A stretch of DNA of 55,166 nucleotides, from positions 1 to 55,166 of the forward strand of contig JAQGID010000025.1 of the NCBI GenBank assembly GCA_028291405.1, read 5' to 3'. The position numbers and the translations under genes were made by a program. How positions within the stretch are numbered: the first letter of the stretch is position 1; every line of letters starts with the position of its first letter. This stretch comes from Rhodospirillales bacterium (GTDB taxonomy: Bacteria > Pseudomonadota > Alphaproteobacteria > ATCC43930 > CGMCC-115725). This document shows, in pieces, positions 46,233 to 55,017 of the stretch. Under the pieces are notes generated by a model. It worked only from the letters and a program-made list of their open reading frames with translations. It searched no databases and was not told where the DNA came from.

Positions 46233-47885
46233 CTACGCCCCCTCCATAACCGGCAGCACCAGCACCGATTTGAACTCGGCCGAGTGAAGGATCGTATCGG
46301 TGCCGATCTTGTCCGGCGCGTAGTAATGCGTCCACAGCATGTCGGTGACGGCGGAGTCGCCGTTGACGATCTCGAGCCGGATGCGGTTGCCCGCCTTGAA
46401 GCGATGCGCCATCGGCTCGACGCTGATGTCGAGCCGGTAAATCTCGCCGGATACGATCGGCTGCGGATCGGTGTGGGTGTGATAGGGCTCCATTTCGGTG
46501 CTTTTCACCGGATCCAGCGCGCGGTGCGAGGCGCGCAGCCAGCCTTTGGTGATGATATAGGACGCCGGGTTCAGCCCCTTGGCGCGATCCTCCGGCGACT
46601 GCGGCATCTGCTCCGACAGCTTGACGAAGAAATCCATGTCGTGCCGCGTCGACGAGGCATGCAGCACCAGCTTGATCGGCCCGGCGATCTCGAGGTCCTG
46701 CGTCAATGGCGGCGTCGTGAAGGTCAGGACGCGCCGAGCCGCGTCCGGCTGCATCGCCGGCCCCGGCCCGATGACGCCCATCATCCAGCCGGGATTGGGG
46801 TAATCGTAGGCGGTCTGCGCCTCGCCGGCGGGTGCCTCGCGCGTCAGGCTGCCATCGTTCAGCGAGGTGACGCTGCCGCTCTTCGCCGCCCCGAGATGCC
46901 ACTCGACATAGCGCACGCCTTGCGGCGGCCAGGCGTCGGCGGTGCGGAAAGTCTCGGCGCCGCGCACGAAATATTCGACCGCCGGCCGCTCTTCCCAGCC
47001 GGTCGCCTTGCCCTTGAGATACTGATCGTAGAAAGGCAACAGCAGCTCGCGGTGCATCTCGACGCTGTTGAACTGTGCGTTGGCGACGAAGGCGTTGATC
47101 GGGCCATTCATCCGCAGCTTCTTCGGCCCGCCGGCGCGGCGATAGCCGTCGATGTTGCCGCGGGTGTGGAGATCGACCTTGCCCCAGATGCCGACCGAGT
47201 AGACCGGCACCTCGATCTCGTGCAGCCGCTCGGCGGCGCAGCGCTCGCGCCAGAAATCGTCGTATGTCGGATGTTGCTGCACCAGCAGGTTCAGATCGCA
47301 GCTCTGCTCGCGCGGCTCCTGCCCATTGGCCGGGAAGCGGTTGATGATGCGGTTCTGGTTCCACCAATAGCTGCCGAAGAAATCGCCGAGCATGCCGCCC
47401 TGATAGACCGAGGCGCGATAGGGATCGTTCAGCCCGTCGAAGGCTGCGATGCAGGCGAGGGACGGCGGCTTCTGGATCGCCATCCACCACTGCGACATGC
47501 AGAAATACGACTGGCCCATGCCACCGACCTTGCCGTTCGACCAGGGTTGATGGCCGAGGTATTCGATGACGTCGTAAAGGTCCTTCTGCTCGCTGCGGTC
47601 GAGTAGGCGGAACTCGCCGCCCGACTTGCCGCAGCCGCGCACGTCCATGTTGGCGTAGACGTAGCCCTGCGCGAGGTAGAAGCCGATCGGCCCGGTCTCG
47701 CGCCAGAGGAACTGCGGGCTCGGTGGCAGGATGTTGTTGTCGTAGCGATAGGGCGATGCCGCGAGCAGCACCGGAAACGGCCCGTCGCCCTCCGGCATGT
47801 AGAGAGCGACGGCGATCTCGACGCCGTCACGGACGCGGATCTTGATCTCGCGCGGTGCCGGCAGCGCCACTGTGATCTCGCCCAT
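46233..47885 (-). CDS. CocE/NonD-family hydrolase
   Basis: X-prolyl dipeptidyl aminopeptidase-like serine hydrolase, 550 residues, no signal peptide. N-terminal ALYMPEGDGPFPVLLAASPYRYDN; the nucleophile elbow GMGQSYFCMSQ gives Ser126; a C-terminal jelly-roll domain (LEIAGPIKLVLHASSTRHDMDF) is typical. Characterised relatives hydrolyse esters (cocaine esterase) or acyl amides. It is separated by 3 bp from the isochorismatase-like gene, and both are probably in one operon. Confidence 0.92.
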   Translation of the reverse strand: MGEITVALPAPREIKIRVRDGVEIAVALYMPEGDGPFPVLLAASPYRYDNNILPPSPQFLWRETGPIGFYLAQGYVYANMDVRGCGKSGGEFRLLDRSEQKDLYDVIEYLGHQPWSNGKVGGMGQSYFCMSQWWMAIQKPPSLACIAAFDGLNDPYRASVYQGGMLGDFFGSYWWNQNRIINRFPANGQEPREQSCDLNLLVQQHPTYDDFWRERCAAERLHEIEVPVYSVGIWGKVDLHTRGNIDGYRRAGGPKKLRMNGPINAFVANAQFNSVEMHRELLLPFYDQYLKGKATGWEERPAVEYFVRGAETFRTADAWPPQGVRYVEWHLGAAKSGSVTSLNDGSLTREAPAGEAQTAYDYPNPGWMMGVIGPGPAMQPDAARRVLTFTTPPLTQDLEIAGPIKLVLHASSTRHDMDFFVKLSEQMPQSPEDRAKGLNPASYIITKGWLRASHRALDPVKSTEMEPYHTHTDPQPIVSGEIYRLDISVEPMAHRFKAGNRIRLEIVNGDSAVTDMLWTHYYAPDKIGTDTILHSAEFKSVLVLPVMEGA

Positions 47886-47937
47886 CTGCGTTCCTCCTCT
47901 CGCTTTTTAGTCTTGCGGCACGACCGGCGGCCCAGGG

Positions 47938-48189
47938 TTATTTCTCCGGCGCCAGGGTGTGGTAATAAGGCTCGACCTTACCGGTCATCTTGATGGTGAG
48001 CGGTCTTCCGTGGCGGTCGACGGTCTTGCCGACCGCCATGCGGGCCCAGCCCTCGCTGACGCAATATTCCTCGACCGTATGTTTCTCGACGCCGTTGAAG
48101 CGGATGCCGATGCCGCGCTCGAGGGCGGCGGCGTCGTAATGTGGGCTCTTGGGGTCGTTGGAGAGGCGGTCGGGCGGAGTATCGGTCAT
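47938..48189 (-). CDS. DUF3297-type small protein
   Basis: An 83-residue protein starting at ATG 48189 (MTDTPPDRLSNDPKSPHYDA); an upstream in-frame ATG at 48216 is less typical. ALERGIGIRFNGVEK and VEEYCVSEGWARMAVGK match what I know of DUF3297 proteins, whose function is not known. It sits 52 bp upstream of the CocE gene on the same strand, but orthologues elsewhere have varied neighbours, so a link to catabolism is doubtful. Confidence 0.82.
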   Translation of the reverse strand: MTDTPPDRLSNDPKSPHYDAAALERGIGIRFNGVEKHTVEEYCVSEGWARMAVGKTVDRHGRPLTIKMTGKVEPYYHTLAPEK

Positions 48190-48352
48190 CGGGTCAGCCT
48201 TCGGGACGTGGGGCAATTACCATGCGGTGGGTCCCGTATAGCGACCTGCGGCGCAAATTCCAATCGGCCTCTGGCTCGGCTAGAGTGGGCGGCGAGTGCG
48301 ACGGGGGAATGAGCCACGCTTCGTCGAGCGCCATTGGGAGGACAGTCCGGCC

Positions 48353-49219
48353 ATGAAACTCTGCCGCTTCAACGAGAACCGCATCGGCGTCGTCCGCGGC
48401 GATGCGATCCACGACGTCACGGGGATTCTCGAGTCGCTGCCGCCGGTGCGCTATCCGGCGCCGGTCGGCGATCTCTTGATCACCCACCTCGAGCGGCTGC
48501 GTCCCGAAATGGAGCGTCTCGCCGACCAGGCGCCGCCGCTCCCGGTCGCCGGGCAGCGCTTGCTGAGCCCGGTCGCCAACCCGAGCAAGATCATCGGCAC
48601 GCCGGCCAATTACTCGGCCCATGCCGCCGAGGCGCGCGCCGACAAGGAGATCGCAGTCTATCACGGCGGCAAGATCCGCTCGATCGAGGAGCAGGGGCTG
48701 TTCCTCAAGGCGGCGAGCGCGCTGGTCGGTTCCTCCGAGGGCGTCGCGGTGCGCTTTCCCGATCGCCGCACCGATCACGAGGCCGAGCTTGGCCTGGTGA
48801 TCGGCCGTACCGCCGCGAATGTCTCCGAGGCCGATGCGCTGTCCTATGTCGCCGGCTATGCGATCGCGCTCGACATGGTGGTTCGCGGCTCCGAGGACCG
48901 CAGCTTCCGCAAGTCGATCGACACCTACGCGGTGCTCGGCCCCTGGCTGATCACCGCCGACGAGTTGGGCGACCCGACCGCGCTCGATTTCGCCCTGTCG
49001 GTCAACGGCGAGAACCGCCAGACGGCCAATACCAAGGACATGATCGTCAGCATCCGGCGCCAGATCGCCTGGGCATCGGAATGGTACACGCTGCATCCCG
49101 GCGACATCATCATGACCGGGACGCCGGCGGGCGTCGGCCGCGTTCAGCCGGGCGACATGATGACGGTCCGCTTCGAGCGGATCGGCACGATGACGGTGCC
49201 GGTACGCGCCGCCGACTGA
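48353..49219 (+). CDS. Fumarylacetoacetate hydrolase family protein
   Basis: FAH-fold hydrolase/decarboxylase of 288 residues from ATG 48353 (CCGGCC before it). The metal-binding core shows PSKIIGTPANYSAHAAE, DHEAELGLVIGR near residue 141, GYAIALDMVVRGSED and IIMTGTPAGVGRV near residue 257. Relatives include fumarylpyruvate hydrolase and 2-hydroxyhepta-2,4-diene-1,7-dioate isomerase of aromatic ring-cleavage pathways. It is followed on the same strand by the LLM oxygenase 120 bp on. Exact substrate unknown. Confidence 0.93.
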   Translation: MKLCRFNENRIGVVRGDAIHDVTGILESLPPVRYPAPVGDLLITHLERLRPEMERLADQAPPLPVAGQRLLSPVANPSKIIGTPANYSAHAAEARADKEIAVYHGGKIRSIEEQGLFLKAASALVGSSEGVAVRFPDRRTDHEAELGLVIGRTAANVSEADALSYVAGYAIALDMVVRGSEDRSFRKSIDTYAVLGPWLITADELGDPTALDFALSVNGENRQTANTKDMIVSIRRQIAWASEWYTLHPGDIIMTGTPAGVGRVQPGDMMTVRFERIGTMTVPVRAAD

Positions 49220-49338
49220 TCCGCCCGTTCCCGCCCGTCTCGACGTCGCGCTTTTAAGAGGTGCGGCGGCGCAGCCCGATCGGTATTCTCCCGCGCCTTG
49301 AAGGCGCCGGCGTCGGCGCGCCCATTCTGGAGGAATCA

Positions 49339-50382
49339 ATGAAAGTCGGACTCTTCGACCACGTCGAGCGCGCGGACCGCCCGTTGGCGACGCTTTACGA
49401 GGAGCGACTGAATTTCGTCGCGGCCGCCGACGAGGCCGGCTTCTATTGCTATCACATCGCCGAGCATCATTGCTCGCCGCTGAACATGGTGCCGGTGCCG
49501 GGCGTCTATCTCGGCGCCGTCGCGGCGCGTACCAAGCGCATCCATCTCGGGCCGCTGGTCTATCTTTTGCCGCTCTACTCGCCGCTGCGGCTGATCGAGG
49601 AGATCTGCATGCTCGATCATCTCAGCGGCGGTCGGCTCGAGGTCGGCGTCGGCCGCGGCGTCTCGCCCTTCGAGCTCAATTTCCACAAGGTCGACCACGG
49701 CGAGTCGCGCGAGATCTTCATCGACGCCTTCAAATGCATCAGCGCCGGCCTCGCGGCCGACAAGTTCAGCTACGCCGGCAAGTACTTCAACTATTCCGAC
49801 GTGCCGATGCCGATGCGGCCGCTGCAGCAGCCGAACCCGGCCTTCTGGTACGGCTCGTCGAACGCGACCGGCTCGACCTGGGCCGGCGAGCACGGCATGC
49901 ATTTCACCGCGAACGGCCCGACCGCGCTGGCGAAGAGCAACATCGCGACGTTCAAGGCGGCGCTGGAGGAGCGCGGCGGGCCGGCTGCGCCGAAAGCTGA
50001 GTTCCGCGGCGGAACCGCGATCGGCGTCCTGCGCCACATCGTCGTCGCCGATACCGACGCCGCGGCGATGCGGATTGCGAAACCGGCCTTCGAGGCGCAT
50101 CTCGGCAGCCTGAACTACCTGCGCAACACGCAGGGCTCTTCGGAGTTCACCAAGCGGCTCGACATCCACCGCGATCAGAGTTTCGAGAGCTGCGTCCGCG
50201 ACGGCATGCTGATCGTCGGCACGCCGGACACCGTCCTGGCGGCGATCGAGCGTCAGACCGAAGAGCTCGGCATCAATTATCTGCTGACCTATCTGCTCTT
50301 CGGCACGATGCCGTTGAGCGACGCGCAGCGCTCGCTGAACCTCTTCAGCACGGAGGTGATGCCGAAGCTCGCCGCACTTTAG
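49339..50382 (+). CDS. LLM-class flavin-dependent oxidoreductase
   Basis: Luciferase-like monooxygenase family protein of 347 residues. ATG 49339 follows CTGGAGGAATC. Features are FYCYHIAEHHCSPLNMVPVP near residue 42, the flavin-site LEVGVGRGVSPFEL near residue 108 and WYGSSNATGSTWAGEHGMHF near residue 172. These enzymes hydroxylate or cleave with FMNH2 and O2, needing a separate flavin reductase that is not visible here. It converges on the Crp/Fnr gene, and the two stops overlap by four bases. Confidence 0.92.
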   Translation: MKVGLFDHVERADRPLATLYEERLNFVAAADEAGFYCYHIAEHHCSPLNMVPVPGVYLGAVAARTKRIHLGPLVYLLPLYSPLRLIEEICMLDHLSGGRLEVGVGRGVSPFELNFHKVDHGESREIFIDAFKCISAGLAADKFSYAGKYFNYSDVPMPMRPLQQPNPAFWYGSSNATGSTWAGEHGMHFTANGPTALAKSNIATFKAALEERGGPAAPKAEFRGGTAIGVLRHIVVADTDAAAMRIAKPAFEAHLGSLNYLRNTQGSSEFTKRLDIHRDQSFESCVRDGMLIVGTPDTVLAAIERQTEELGINYLLTYLLFGTMPLSDAQRSLNLFSTEVMPKLAAL

Positions 50383-51212
50383 TGGGACTCGTCATCGCTC
50401 GGGGCGATGAAGGCTGCGAGGCGCGTGGCATCGCGAATATGGATGTTCGAGCCGCTGGTCTCGATGCCGTGCGCCCGCAGCCCGGCGAAGCAGCGCGACA
50501 GGTTCTCCGGCGTCGTCCCGAGCTGCGATGCCAGGAACTGCTTGCTCATCGGCAGCCGGATCTGCTTCGGATACCCCTGCTCGCGGGCCAGCGCGACGAT
50601 GTAGCTGCCGAGCCGCTGCGCCGCCGAGCGGACCTTCATGTCTCTCACGGAGACATAGAGGCTGCGGTTCATCTGCGACAGCCGGGAGATCATCGCCATG
50701 CCGAACTCGGCATCGACGCGGCTGAGGTCGCGCAGCTCGGCGGCCGGGATGCGGAGCAGCCGCGCCGCGGCAAGCACCTTGATGCCGCCGAGCAGCGGCG
50801 TGTTCGTCAGGCAGGACGCCAGCGGGAACGCCTCCGGCGGACTGACGACGTCGACGATGGCAAATTTCCCGTCCGGAGTCGCCGCGCTGAAACCGACCTG
50901 ACCGCGCAACAGAACGTAGAGGGCGCGCGGCACCTCGGATTGACTGAACAGCATCGACGAGCTCGGGTGCTCCTCAAACACGGCCTGGGCCGCGAGTCGC
51001 TGAATGATCGGCGGCGACAGGCCCGCGAAAACCGGGGCTTTGGTGAGGAGAGTGATCTTGTCGTCGTCCTCGTAACCGTTACTTCTCGGCAAAGTCTCAG
51101 CCTTCTCCTCAATGTGGTTGCACCATAGGCCACATGCGACAGCGGCGAAAAGGGACCCGAAAGTGCTAGCCGAGAGATGACCATTTTTTGACGCCGTTGC
51201 TCGCCGGCGCAT
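50379..51212 (-). CDS. Crp/Fnr-family transcriptional regulator
   Basis: Crp/Fnr regulator, up to 277 residues from ATG 51212; TTG 51092 behind AAGG would give 237 residues and is nearer the family length. The cyclic-nucleotide-like barrel covers about residues 50-165 (LYVLLRGQVGFSAA; VVSPPEAFPLASCLT) and the winged helix the C-terminal 80, with LPMSKQFLASQLGTTPENLSRCF as the recognition region. It has no N-terminal CX2-3C cluster of Fnr type apart from two isolated Cys in the dubious N-terminus. It probably controls the divergent Rieske operon or the adjacent LLM gene. Confidence 0.88.
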   Translation of the reverse strand: MRRRATASKNGHLSASTFGSLFAAVACGLWCNHIEEKAETLPRSNGYEDDDKITLLTKAPVFAGLSPPIIQRLAAQAVFEEHPSSSMLFSQSEVPRALYVLLRGQVGFSAATPDGKFAIVDVVSPPEAFPLASCLTNTPLLGGIKVLAAARLLRIPAAELRDLSRVDAEFGMAMISRLSQMNRSLYVSVRDMKVRSAAQRLGSYIVALAREQGYPKQIRLPMSKQFLASQLGTTPENLSRCFAGLRAHGIETSGSNIHIRDATRLAAFIAPSDDESH

Positions 51213-51432
51213 AACGCGACGCTAGGGTCCTATGCGATGAATTCTCCGCCGGCCCGGACGCCTTGCGGGTGGCGAACTCAGGGCTTTTCGGCGAGCTCCT
51301 TGCCGCCCGCTCATCGACTTCCCCGCGAACGCGCGGACCCATTCGTCCGAGAGCGCGATGTCGGCACGGTGGATCCCCGCGTTCGCGAGGAAGTCGAACC
51401 CGGTGGTACTCTCCTCAAAACGCCGCGGCGGA

Positions 51433-51462
51433 TTGACAGAAGTTTCCCGCGCTCGCTACGAT
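51433..51462 (+). promoter_or_regulatory. Strong sigma-70-like promoter for the Rieske operon
   Basis: Perfect TTGACA at 51433-51438 and TACGAT at 51457-51462, 18 bp apart. The predicted start near 51469 is 25 bp before the oxygenase ATG. The divergent Crp/Fnr gene lies about 220 bp away, allowing a regulator site between. Confidence 0.6.
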
Positions 51463-51493
51463 TCGCGGACAGGTGAGGAGAGAGGCCGAAGCG

Positions 51494-52885
51494 ATGACCG
51501 ATCATCCGGGCAACAAGGCCTATAGCGGCTATTACAACCGCCCGGCTCCCGCGGAGCCGCAGCCGCTGACCGAGACTGGGCCGGGGACGCCCGGCGGCGA
51601 GTATCTGCGCCGCTTCTGGCACCCGTTCCTGATGTCGGAGGAGCTCGGCGATACGCCGAAGCTCGTGCGCCTGCTCGGCGAGGATCTCGTCCTGTTCCGC
51701 GACGGCAGCGGCCGGCTCGGCCTGCTGCACAGGCCCTGCGTCCATCGCGGCACCTCGCTCGAATACGGCATCCCGGCCGAGCGCGGCATCCGCTGCTGCT
51801 ATCACGGCTGGCTCTTCGACGTCGACGGTACGATCCTCGAGACTCCGGCCGAGCCGGCGTCGAGCCGCATCCACGTCAATTTCTGCCAGGGCGCCTATCC
51901 GGTACGCGAGTACCACGGGCTGATCTTCGCCTATATGGGCCCGCCGGAGTTGACGCCGGAGTTCCCGCTCTACGATTGCTTCACCTACCCGTCGAACAAC
52001 CGCCTCGTGCCGTTCAGCCTCAGCATGCCGTGCAACTGGGTGCAGATCGTCGAGAACGCCTCCGACCCGATCCACAACGTCTTCCTGCACGTCATTGTCA
52101 GCGGCGCGCAATTCGCGCCGCATTTCGCCGTCCCGCCGGCGCTCGAGTTCGTCGATACGCCGTTGGGCTTCCTGTGCAGCGCCGTGCGCCGCGTCAAGGA
52201 CAGCGTCTTCATTCGCGCCGGCGAGATCATCATGCCGAACGTCGCGCAATTCATCGGCGGCGGCGCGATGCGCGACGAGGACGAACTCGCCGTTGCCGGC
52301 TTTTTGACGCGCTGGGCGACGCCGCTCGATGACGAGAACTCGCTCTATATCGGCTACATCCATTTCAACGACATCAACGGCCAGACGGCGAACTGCGACG
52401 AGGGCAAGGTCGGCCTCGGCCGGCTCAATCTGATCGGGCAGACCGCCGATCGGCCCTATGTCGAGCGCCAGCGCGAGCCCGGCGACTATGACGCCGTCGG
52501 GAGCCAGGGCGCGATCGCCAACCGCAAGACCGAGCATCTCGGGACCACCGACCGCGGCGTCGTGCTTTTTCGCCGCCTGCTGATGCGGGGCATCAAGGCG
52601 ATCGCCGACGGCGAGACGCCGGCGCTGCCGCGGATTTATCCCGCGGGGCCCGTCCGCTCCTATGCCCATACGATGACGATGCGAGCGCCGGCGGGGGCGA
52701 CGCTCGGACAGGGCGAGACCAAGCTTCTGGGCGAGTTCGGCCGCCGCGTCGCCAAGATCGTCGTCGAGACCGACACGCTGCCGCCGGAAGAGCGCGAGCG
52801 CGTCGCGCGGCAACGGGTTCGTGAATTGCTCGACACGACCGGTGAGAAGGCGACGACCGGCGAGGTTGCCGCCGCCCCGGCCTGA
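51494..52885 (+). CDS. Rieske non-heme iron oxygenase, catalytic subunit (2)
   Basis: Rieske oxygenase of 463 residues, ATG 51494 behind GAGGAGAGAGGCC. Rieske ligands are Cys82/His84 (CVHRGT) and Cys101/His104 (CYHGW). The iron-site motif VENASDPIHNVFLH supplies His194 and His199. It is paralogous to the product of 39347-40546 but has a longer C-terminus ending EKATTGEVAAAPA. The downstream genes read in the same direction with little spacing, so it heads the last operon. No reductase or ferredoxin is seen nearby. Substrate unknown. Confidence 0.93.
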   Translation: MTDHPGNKAYSGYYNRPAPAEPQPLTETGPGTPGGEYLRRFWHPFLMSEELGDTPKLVRLLGEDLVLFRDGSGRLGLLHRPCVHRGTSLEYGIPAERGIRCCYHGWLFDVDGTILETPAEPASSRIHVNFCQGAYPVREYHGLIFAYMGPPELTPEFPLYDCFTYPSNNRLVPFSLSMPCNWVQIVENASDPIHNVFLHVIVSGAQFAPHFAVPPALEFVDTPLGFLCSAVRRVKDSVFIRAGEIIMPNVAQFIGGGAMRDEDELAVAGFLTRWATPLDDENSLYIGYIHFNDINGQTANCDEGKVGLGRLNLIGQTADRPYVERQREPGDYDAVGSQGAIANRKTEHLGTTDRGVVLFRRLLMRGIKAIADGETPALPRIYPAGPVRSYAHTMTMRAPAGATLGQGETKLLGEFGRRVAKIVVETDTLPPEERERVARQRVRELLDTTGEKATTGEVAAAPA

Positions 52886-52996
52886 CCGCGACGGGGCCGC
52901 CAACCAAGTTGCAAAATCAACGATCGGTCGCATCGTGGCGCTGGCCGGCCGGACGATCTTTCGTCACAATCGGCACGAACTCAGGGGAGACATTGC

Positions 52997-53311
52997 ATGG
53001 ACGGCAAGCTGGGCCTCATCGTCGATTTCGAGATCCATCCCGACAAGATCGACGAATTCATGGCGCTCATCACGACGAACGCCAAGGCGAGCATGGGCGA
53101 GCCCGGCTGCAAGCAATTCGACATCCTGCGCGTCAACGAGCAGCCGAACCGCGTGGTCCTCTACGAGATCTACGACGACGGCGAGGCGCTCAAGGCCCAC
53201 GGAACGATGCCGCATGTCGCGACCTTCTTCGCCGCCGCCAAGCCGCTGATCGCCAAGCAGTCGGTGATCCGGATGGAGCGGCTGCTGCAGGCGGAGAAGC
53301 CGGCGAAGTGA
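52997..53311 (+). CDS. Antibiotic biosynthesis monooxygenase (ABM)-domain protein
   Basis: Dimeric ferredoxin-like ABM-fold protein of 104 residues. MDGKLGLIVDFEIHPDKIDE, then SMGEPGCKQFDILRVNEQPN and VVLYEIYDDGEALKAH, are the family pattern seen in quinol monooxygenase YgiN. It has no cofactor motif. The TGA overlaps the GTG of the next gene (GTGA), so it is coupled to RraA. It may act on a hydroquinone made by the Rieske enzyme, which is inference. Confidence 0.9.
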   Translation: MDGKLGLIVDFEIHPDKIDEFMALITTNAKASMGEPGCKQFDILRVNEQPNRVVLYEIYDDGEALKAHGTMPHVATFFAAAKPLIAKQSVIRMERLLQAEKPAK

Positions 53312-54051
53312 CCGAGGGCGACGACATCCTGCGGCGCAAGCTGGCGACGATCCCGACGAGCTTCGCCGCCGATCTGCTGCGCAAGCACGGCGCCGACCGG
53401 CTGCTGATGCGGGACGTGCGGCCGATGCAGGGCGTCACCGGCTCGGTCGCCGGGCCGGCGCGGACGCTGCGCTTCCTGCCGTCGCGCAGCGACGTCACCG
53501 CAAGCCCCGCGGGCAATGTCCGGATGAAGCTGATCGATTCGGCACGGCCGGGCGAGGTGCTCGTCTTTGATACGATGGCTGGCGGCGGGCCGGTGTTCGG
53601 CGACATGGTGGCGCTGCGCGCCGTCAAGAACGGCGTCGCGGCGCTGGTCACCGACGGCAAGGTGCGCGACGTCGCGGCGGTCGCCGAGCTCGGCCTGCCG
53701 CTCTTCGCCGCGGGCACCGCGCCGGCGCCGAGCGGCGCGCCGATGATCGCCTGGGAGGCCGACGGGCCGATCCAATGCGGCGGCGTGCTGGTGATGCCCG
53801 GCGACTGGATCCTCGCCGACGGCGACGGCGTCATGGCGATACCGCGCGGCCTCGTCGCCGACATGGTCGCGCGCGCCGGCGCCCTGGTCGATGAGGAGGT
53901 CTTCTGCCAGCAGCTGCTGCACCGGGGCCACGCTCTCGTCGAGGTGTTTCCGATCCCGGCCGGGCTGCGGCCGCTGTACGAGCGCTACCTCGGCGACGGC
54001 AAGCTGCCTTCCGAGGCGGAGGTCCGCGCGGCTTCGGGGCGGAGCGGCTGA
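53308..54051 (+). CDS. RraA-family protein (4-hydroxy-4-methyl-2-oxoglutarate aldolase-like)
   Basis: RraA/HMG-CHA aldolase fold, 247 residues. Start GTG 53308 overlaps the ABM stop. Characteristic segments are GSVAGPARTLRF near residue 47, ALVTDGKVRDVAAVAELGLP near residue 112 and PGDWILADGDGVMAIPRG near residue 167, the metal and substrate loops of the aldolase branch. In protocatechuate 4,5-cleavage pathways such enzymes split HMG or CHA into pyruvate plus oxaloacetate/pyruvate. The context supports an aldolase more than the ribonuclease-regulator role of E. coli RraA. Confidence 0.88.
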   Translation: MTEGDDILRRKLATIPTSFAADLLRKHGADRLLMRDVRPMQGVTGSVAGPARTLRFLPSRSDVTASPAGNVRMKLIDSARPGEVLVFDTMAGGGPVFGDMVALRAVKNGVAALVTDGKVRDVAAVAELGLPLFAAGTAPAPSGAPMIAWEADGPIQCGGVLVMPGDWILADGDGVMAIPRGLVADMVARAGALVDEEVFCQQLLHRGHALVEVFPIPAGLRPLYERYLGDGKLPSEAEVRAASGRSG

Positions 54052-54960
54052 ATGTCCGAGGTGACTCAGCGGATCGGCTTCATCGGCCTCGGTAACATGG
54101 GGACGCCGATGGTGCGGCGCCTGCTCGCCGCCGGCCACGATGTCGTCATCTGGAACCGCAGCGCCGAGCGACTGGCGCCCCTTGTCGCCGAAGGCGCGAC
54201 CGCGGCCGGCTCGCCGCTCGCGGTGGCGCAAGCGGCGGATCTCGTCGGGCTCTGCCTAACCGACCATCGCGCGGTCGAAGCGGTCGTCGCCGGGCCGCAG
54301 GGGCTTGCCGCGATCGGTGCTGCCGGCGCCGGCAAGGTCTTCGTCGACTTCTCGACCATCGGTCCCGAGGTGACGGTCCGTCTCGCCGGCGCGCTGCGCG
54401 AGGCGACCGGCGCCGGCTGGGTCGATGCGCCGGTCTCGGGCGGCGTGCCCGGCGCCGAGACCGGGACCCTCATCGTCTTCGCCGGCGGCGATCCCGCCGA
54501 TATCGCGCGGGCGCAGCCGCTCTTCGCCTGCGTCGCGTCGCGCGTCACCGCGATGGGCCCCTCTGGCGCCGGGCAGACGACCAAGATCTGCAACCAGATG
54601 ATCGTCGCGGTGAACGTGCTGACGATCGCCGAGACCTTCGCCTTCGCGCGCCGCGCCGGTGTTGCCGTCGAGAATCTGACAGCGGCGCTGGCCGGCGGCT
54701 TCGCCGATTCGAAGCCGCTGCAGATCTTCGGACCGCGGATGGCGTCCCGCCGCTTCACGCCGCGCCAGAGTGGCATCGAGCTGATGGGCAAGGATCTCGG
54801 CCTCTCGCAGGCTCTGGCCGGCAAGCTCGGCGCCGCGACGCCGGTCGCCGCCTTGTGCGCCGCGCTCTATCAGACGATCCGGCAGCGGGCCGACATCGAT
54901 TATTCGGCCGATGTCTCGGAGCTGGTCAGGGTCTACGAGGCGGATCCACCGAAAACGTGA
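54052..54960 (+). CDS. 3-hydroxyisobutyrate-dehydrogenase family oxidoreductase
   Basis: Beta-hydroxyacid dehydrogenase, 302 residues, starting right after the RraA stop. The N-terminal Rossmann motif FIGLGNMGTPMVRRLLAAGH is followed by WNRSAERL, FVDFSTIGPEV (near residue 103), DAPVSGGVPGAETGTLIVFAGG and the catalytic Lys segment GAGQTTKICNQM near residue 180. It may oxidise or reduce a hydroxy acid formed after ring cleavage, such as a hydroxy-methylglutarate; the specific substrate is not identifiable. Confidence 0.93.
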   Translation: MSEVTQRIGFIGLGNMGTPMVRRLLAAGHDVVIWNRSAERLAPLVAEGATAAGSPLAVAQAADLVGLCLTDHRAVEAVVAGPQGLAAIGAAGAGKVFVDFSTIGPEVTVRLAGALREATGAGWVDAPVSGGVPGAETGTLIVFAGGDPADIARAQPLFACVASRVTAMGPSGAGQTTKICNQMIVAVNVLTIAETFAFARRAGVAVENLTAALAGGFADSKPLQIFGPRMASRRFTPRQSGIELMGKDLGLSQALAGKLGAATPVAALCAALYQTIRQRADIDYSADVSELVRVYEADPPKT

Positions 54961-54975
54961 ACATGTTCGATTTTT

Positions 54976-54990
54976 GAGCCAGCTTGGCTC
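54976..54990. repeat. Short perfect hairpin before fumarylacetoacetase
   Basis: GAGCCA and TGGCTC are perfect complements around GCT. A T5 run lies upstream, not downstream, so this is not a plus-strand terminator, and read on the minus strand it would be followed by A5. It may be incidental or a ribosome-site modulator of the gene starting at 55018. Confidence 0.4.
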
Positions 54991-55017
54991 GAACGAATTT
55001 CTGGGAGGAACGGGATG

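Noticed and set aside
45642-47606. A 654-codon plus-strand frame across the isochorismatase-like and CocE genes
   Set aside because: It runs through two clear minus-strand enzymes and has only shadow-like composition rich in Arg, Ala and His.
51311-52933. A 540-codon minus-strand frame opposite the second Rieske oxygenase
   Set aside because: It is antisense to a gene with complete Rieske and iron-site motifs; no signatures of its own.
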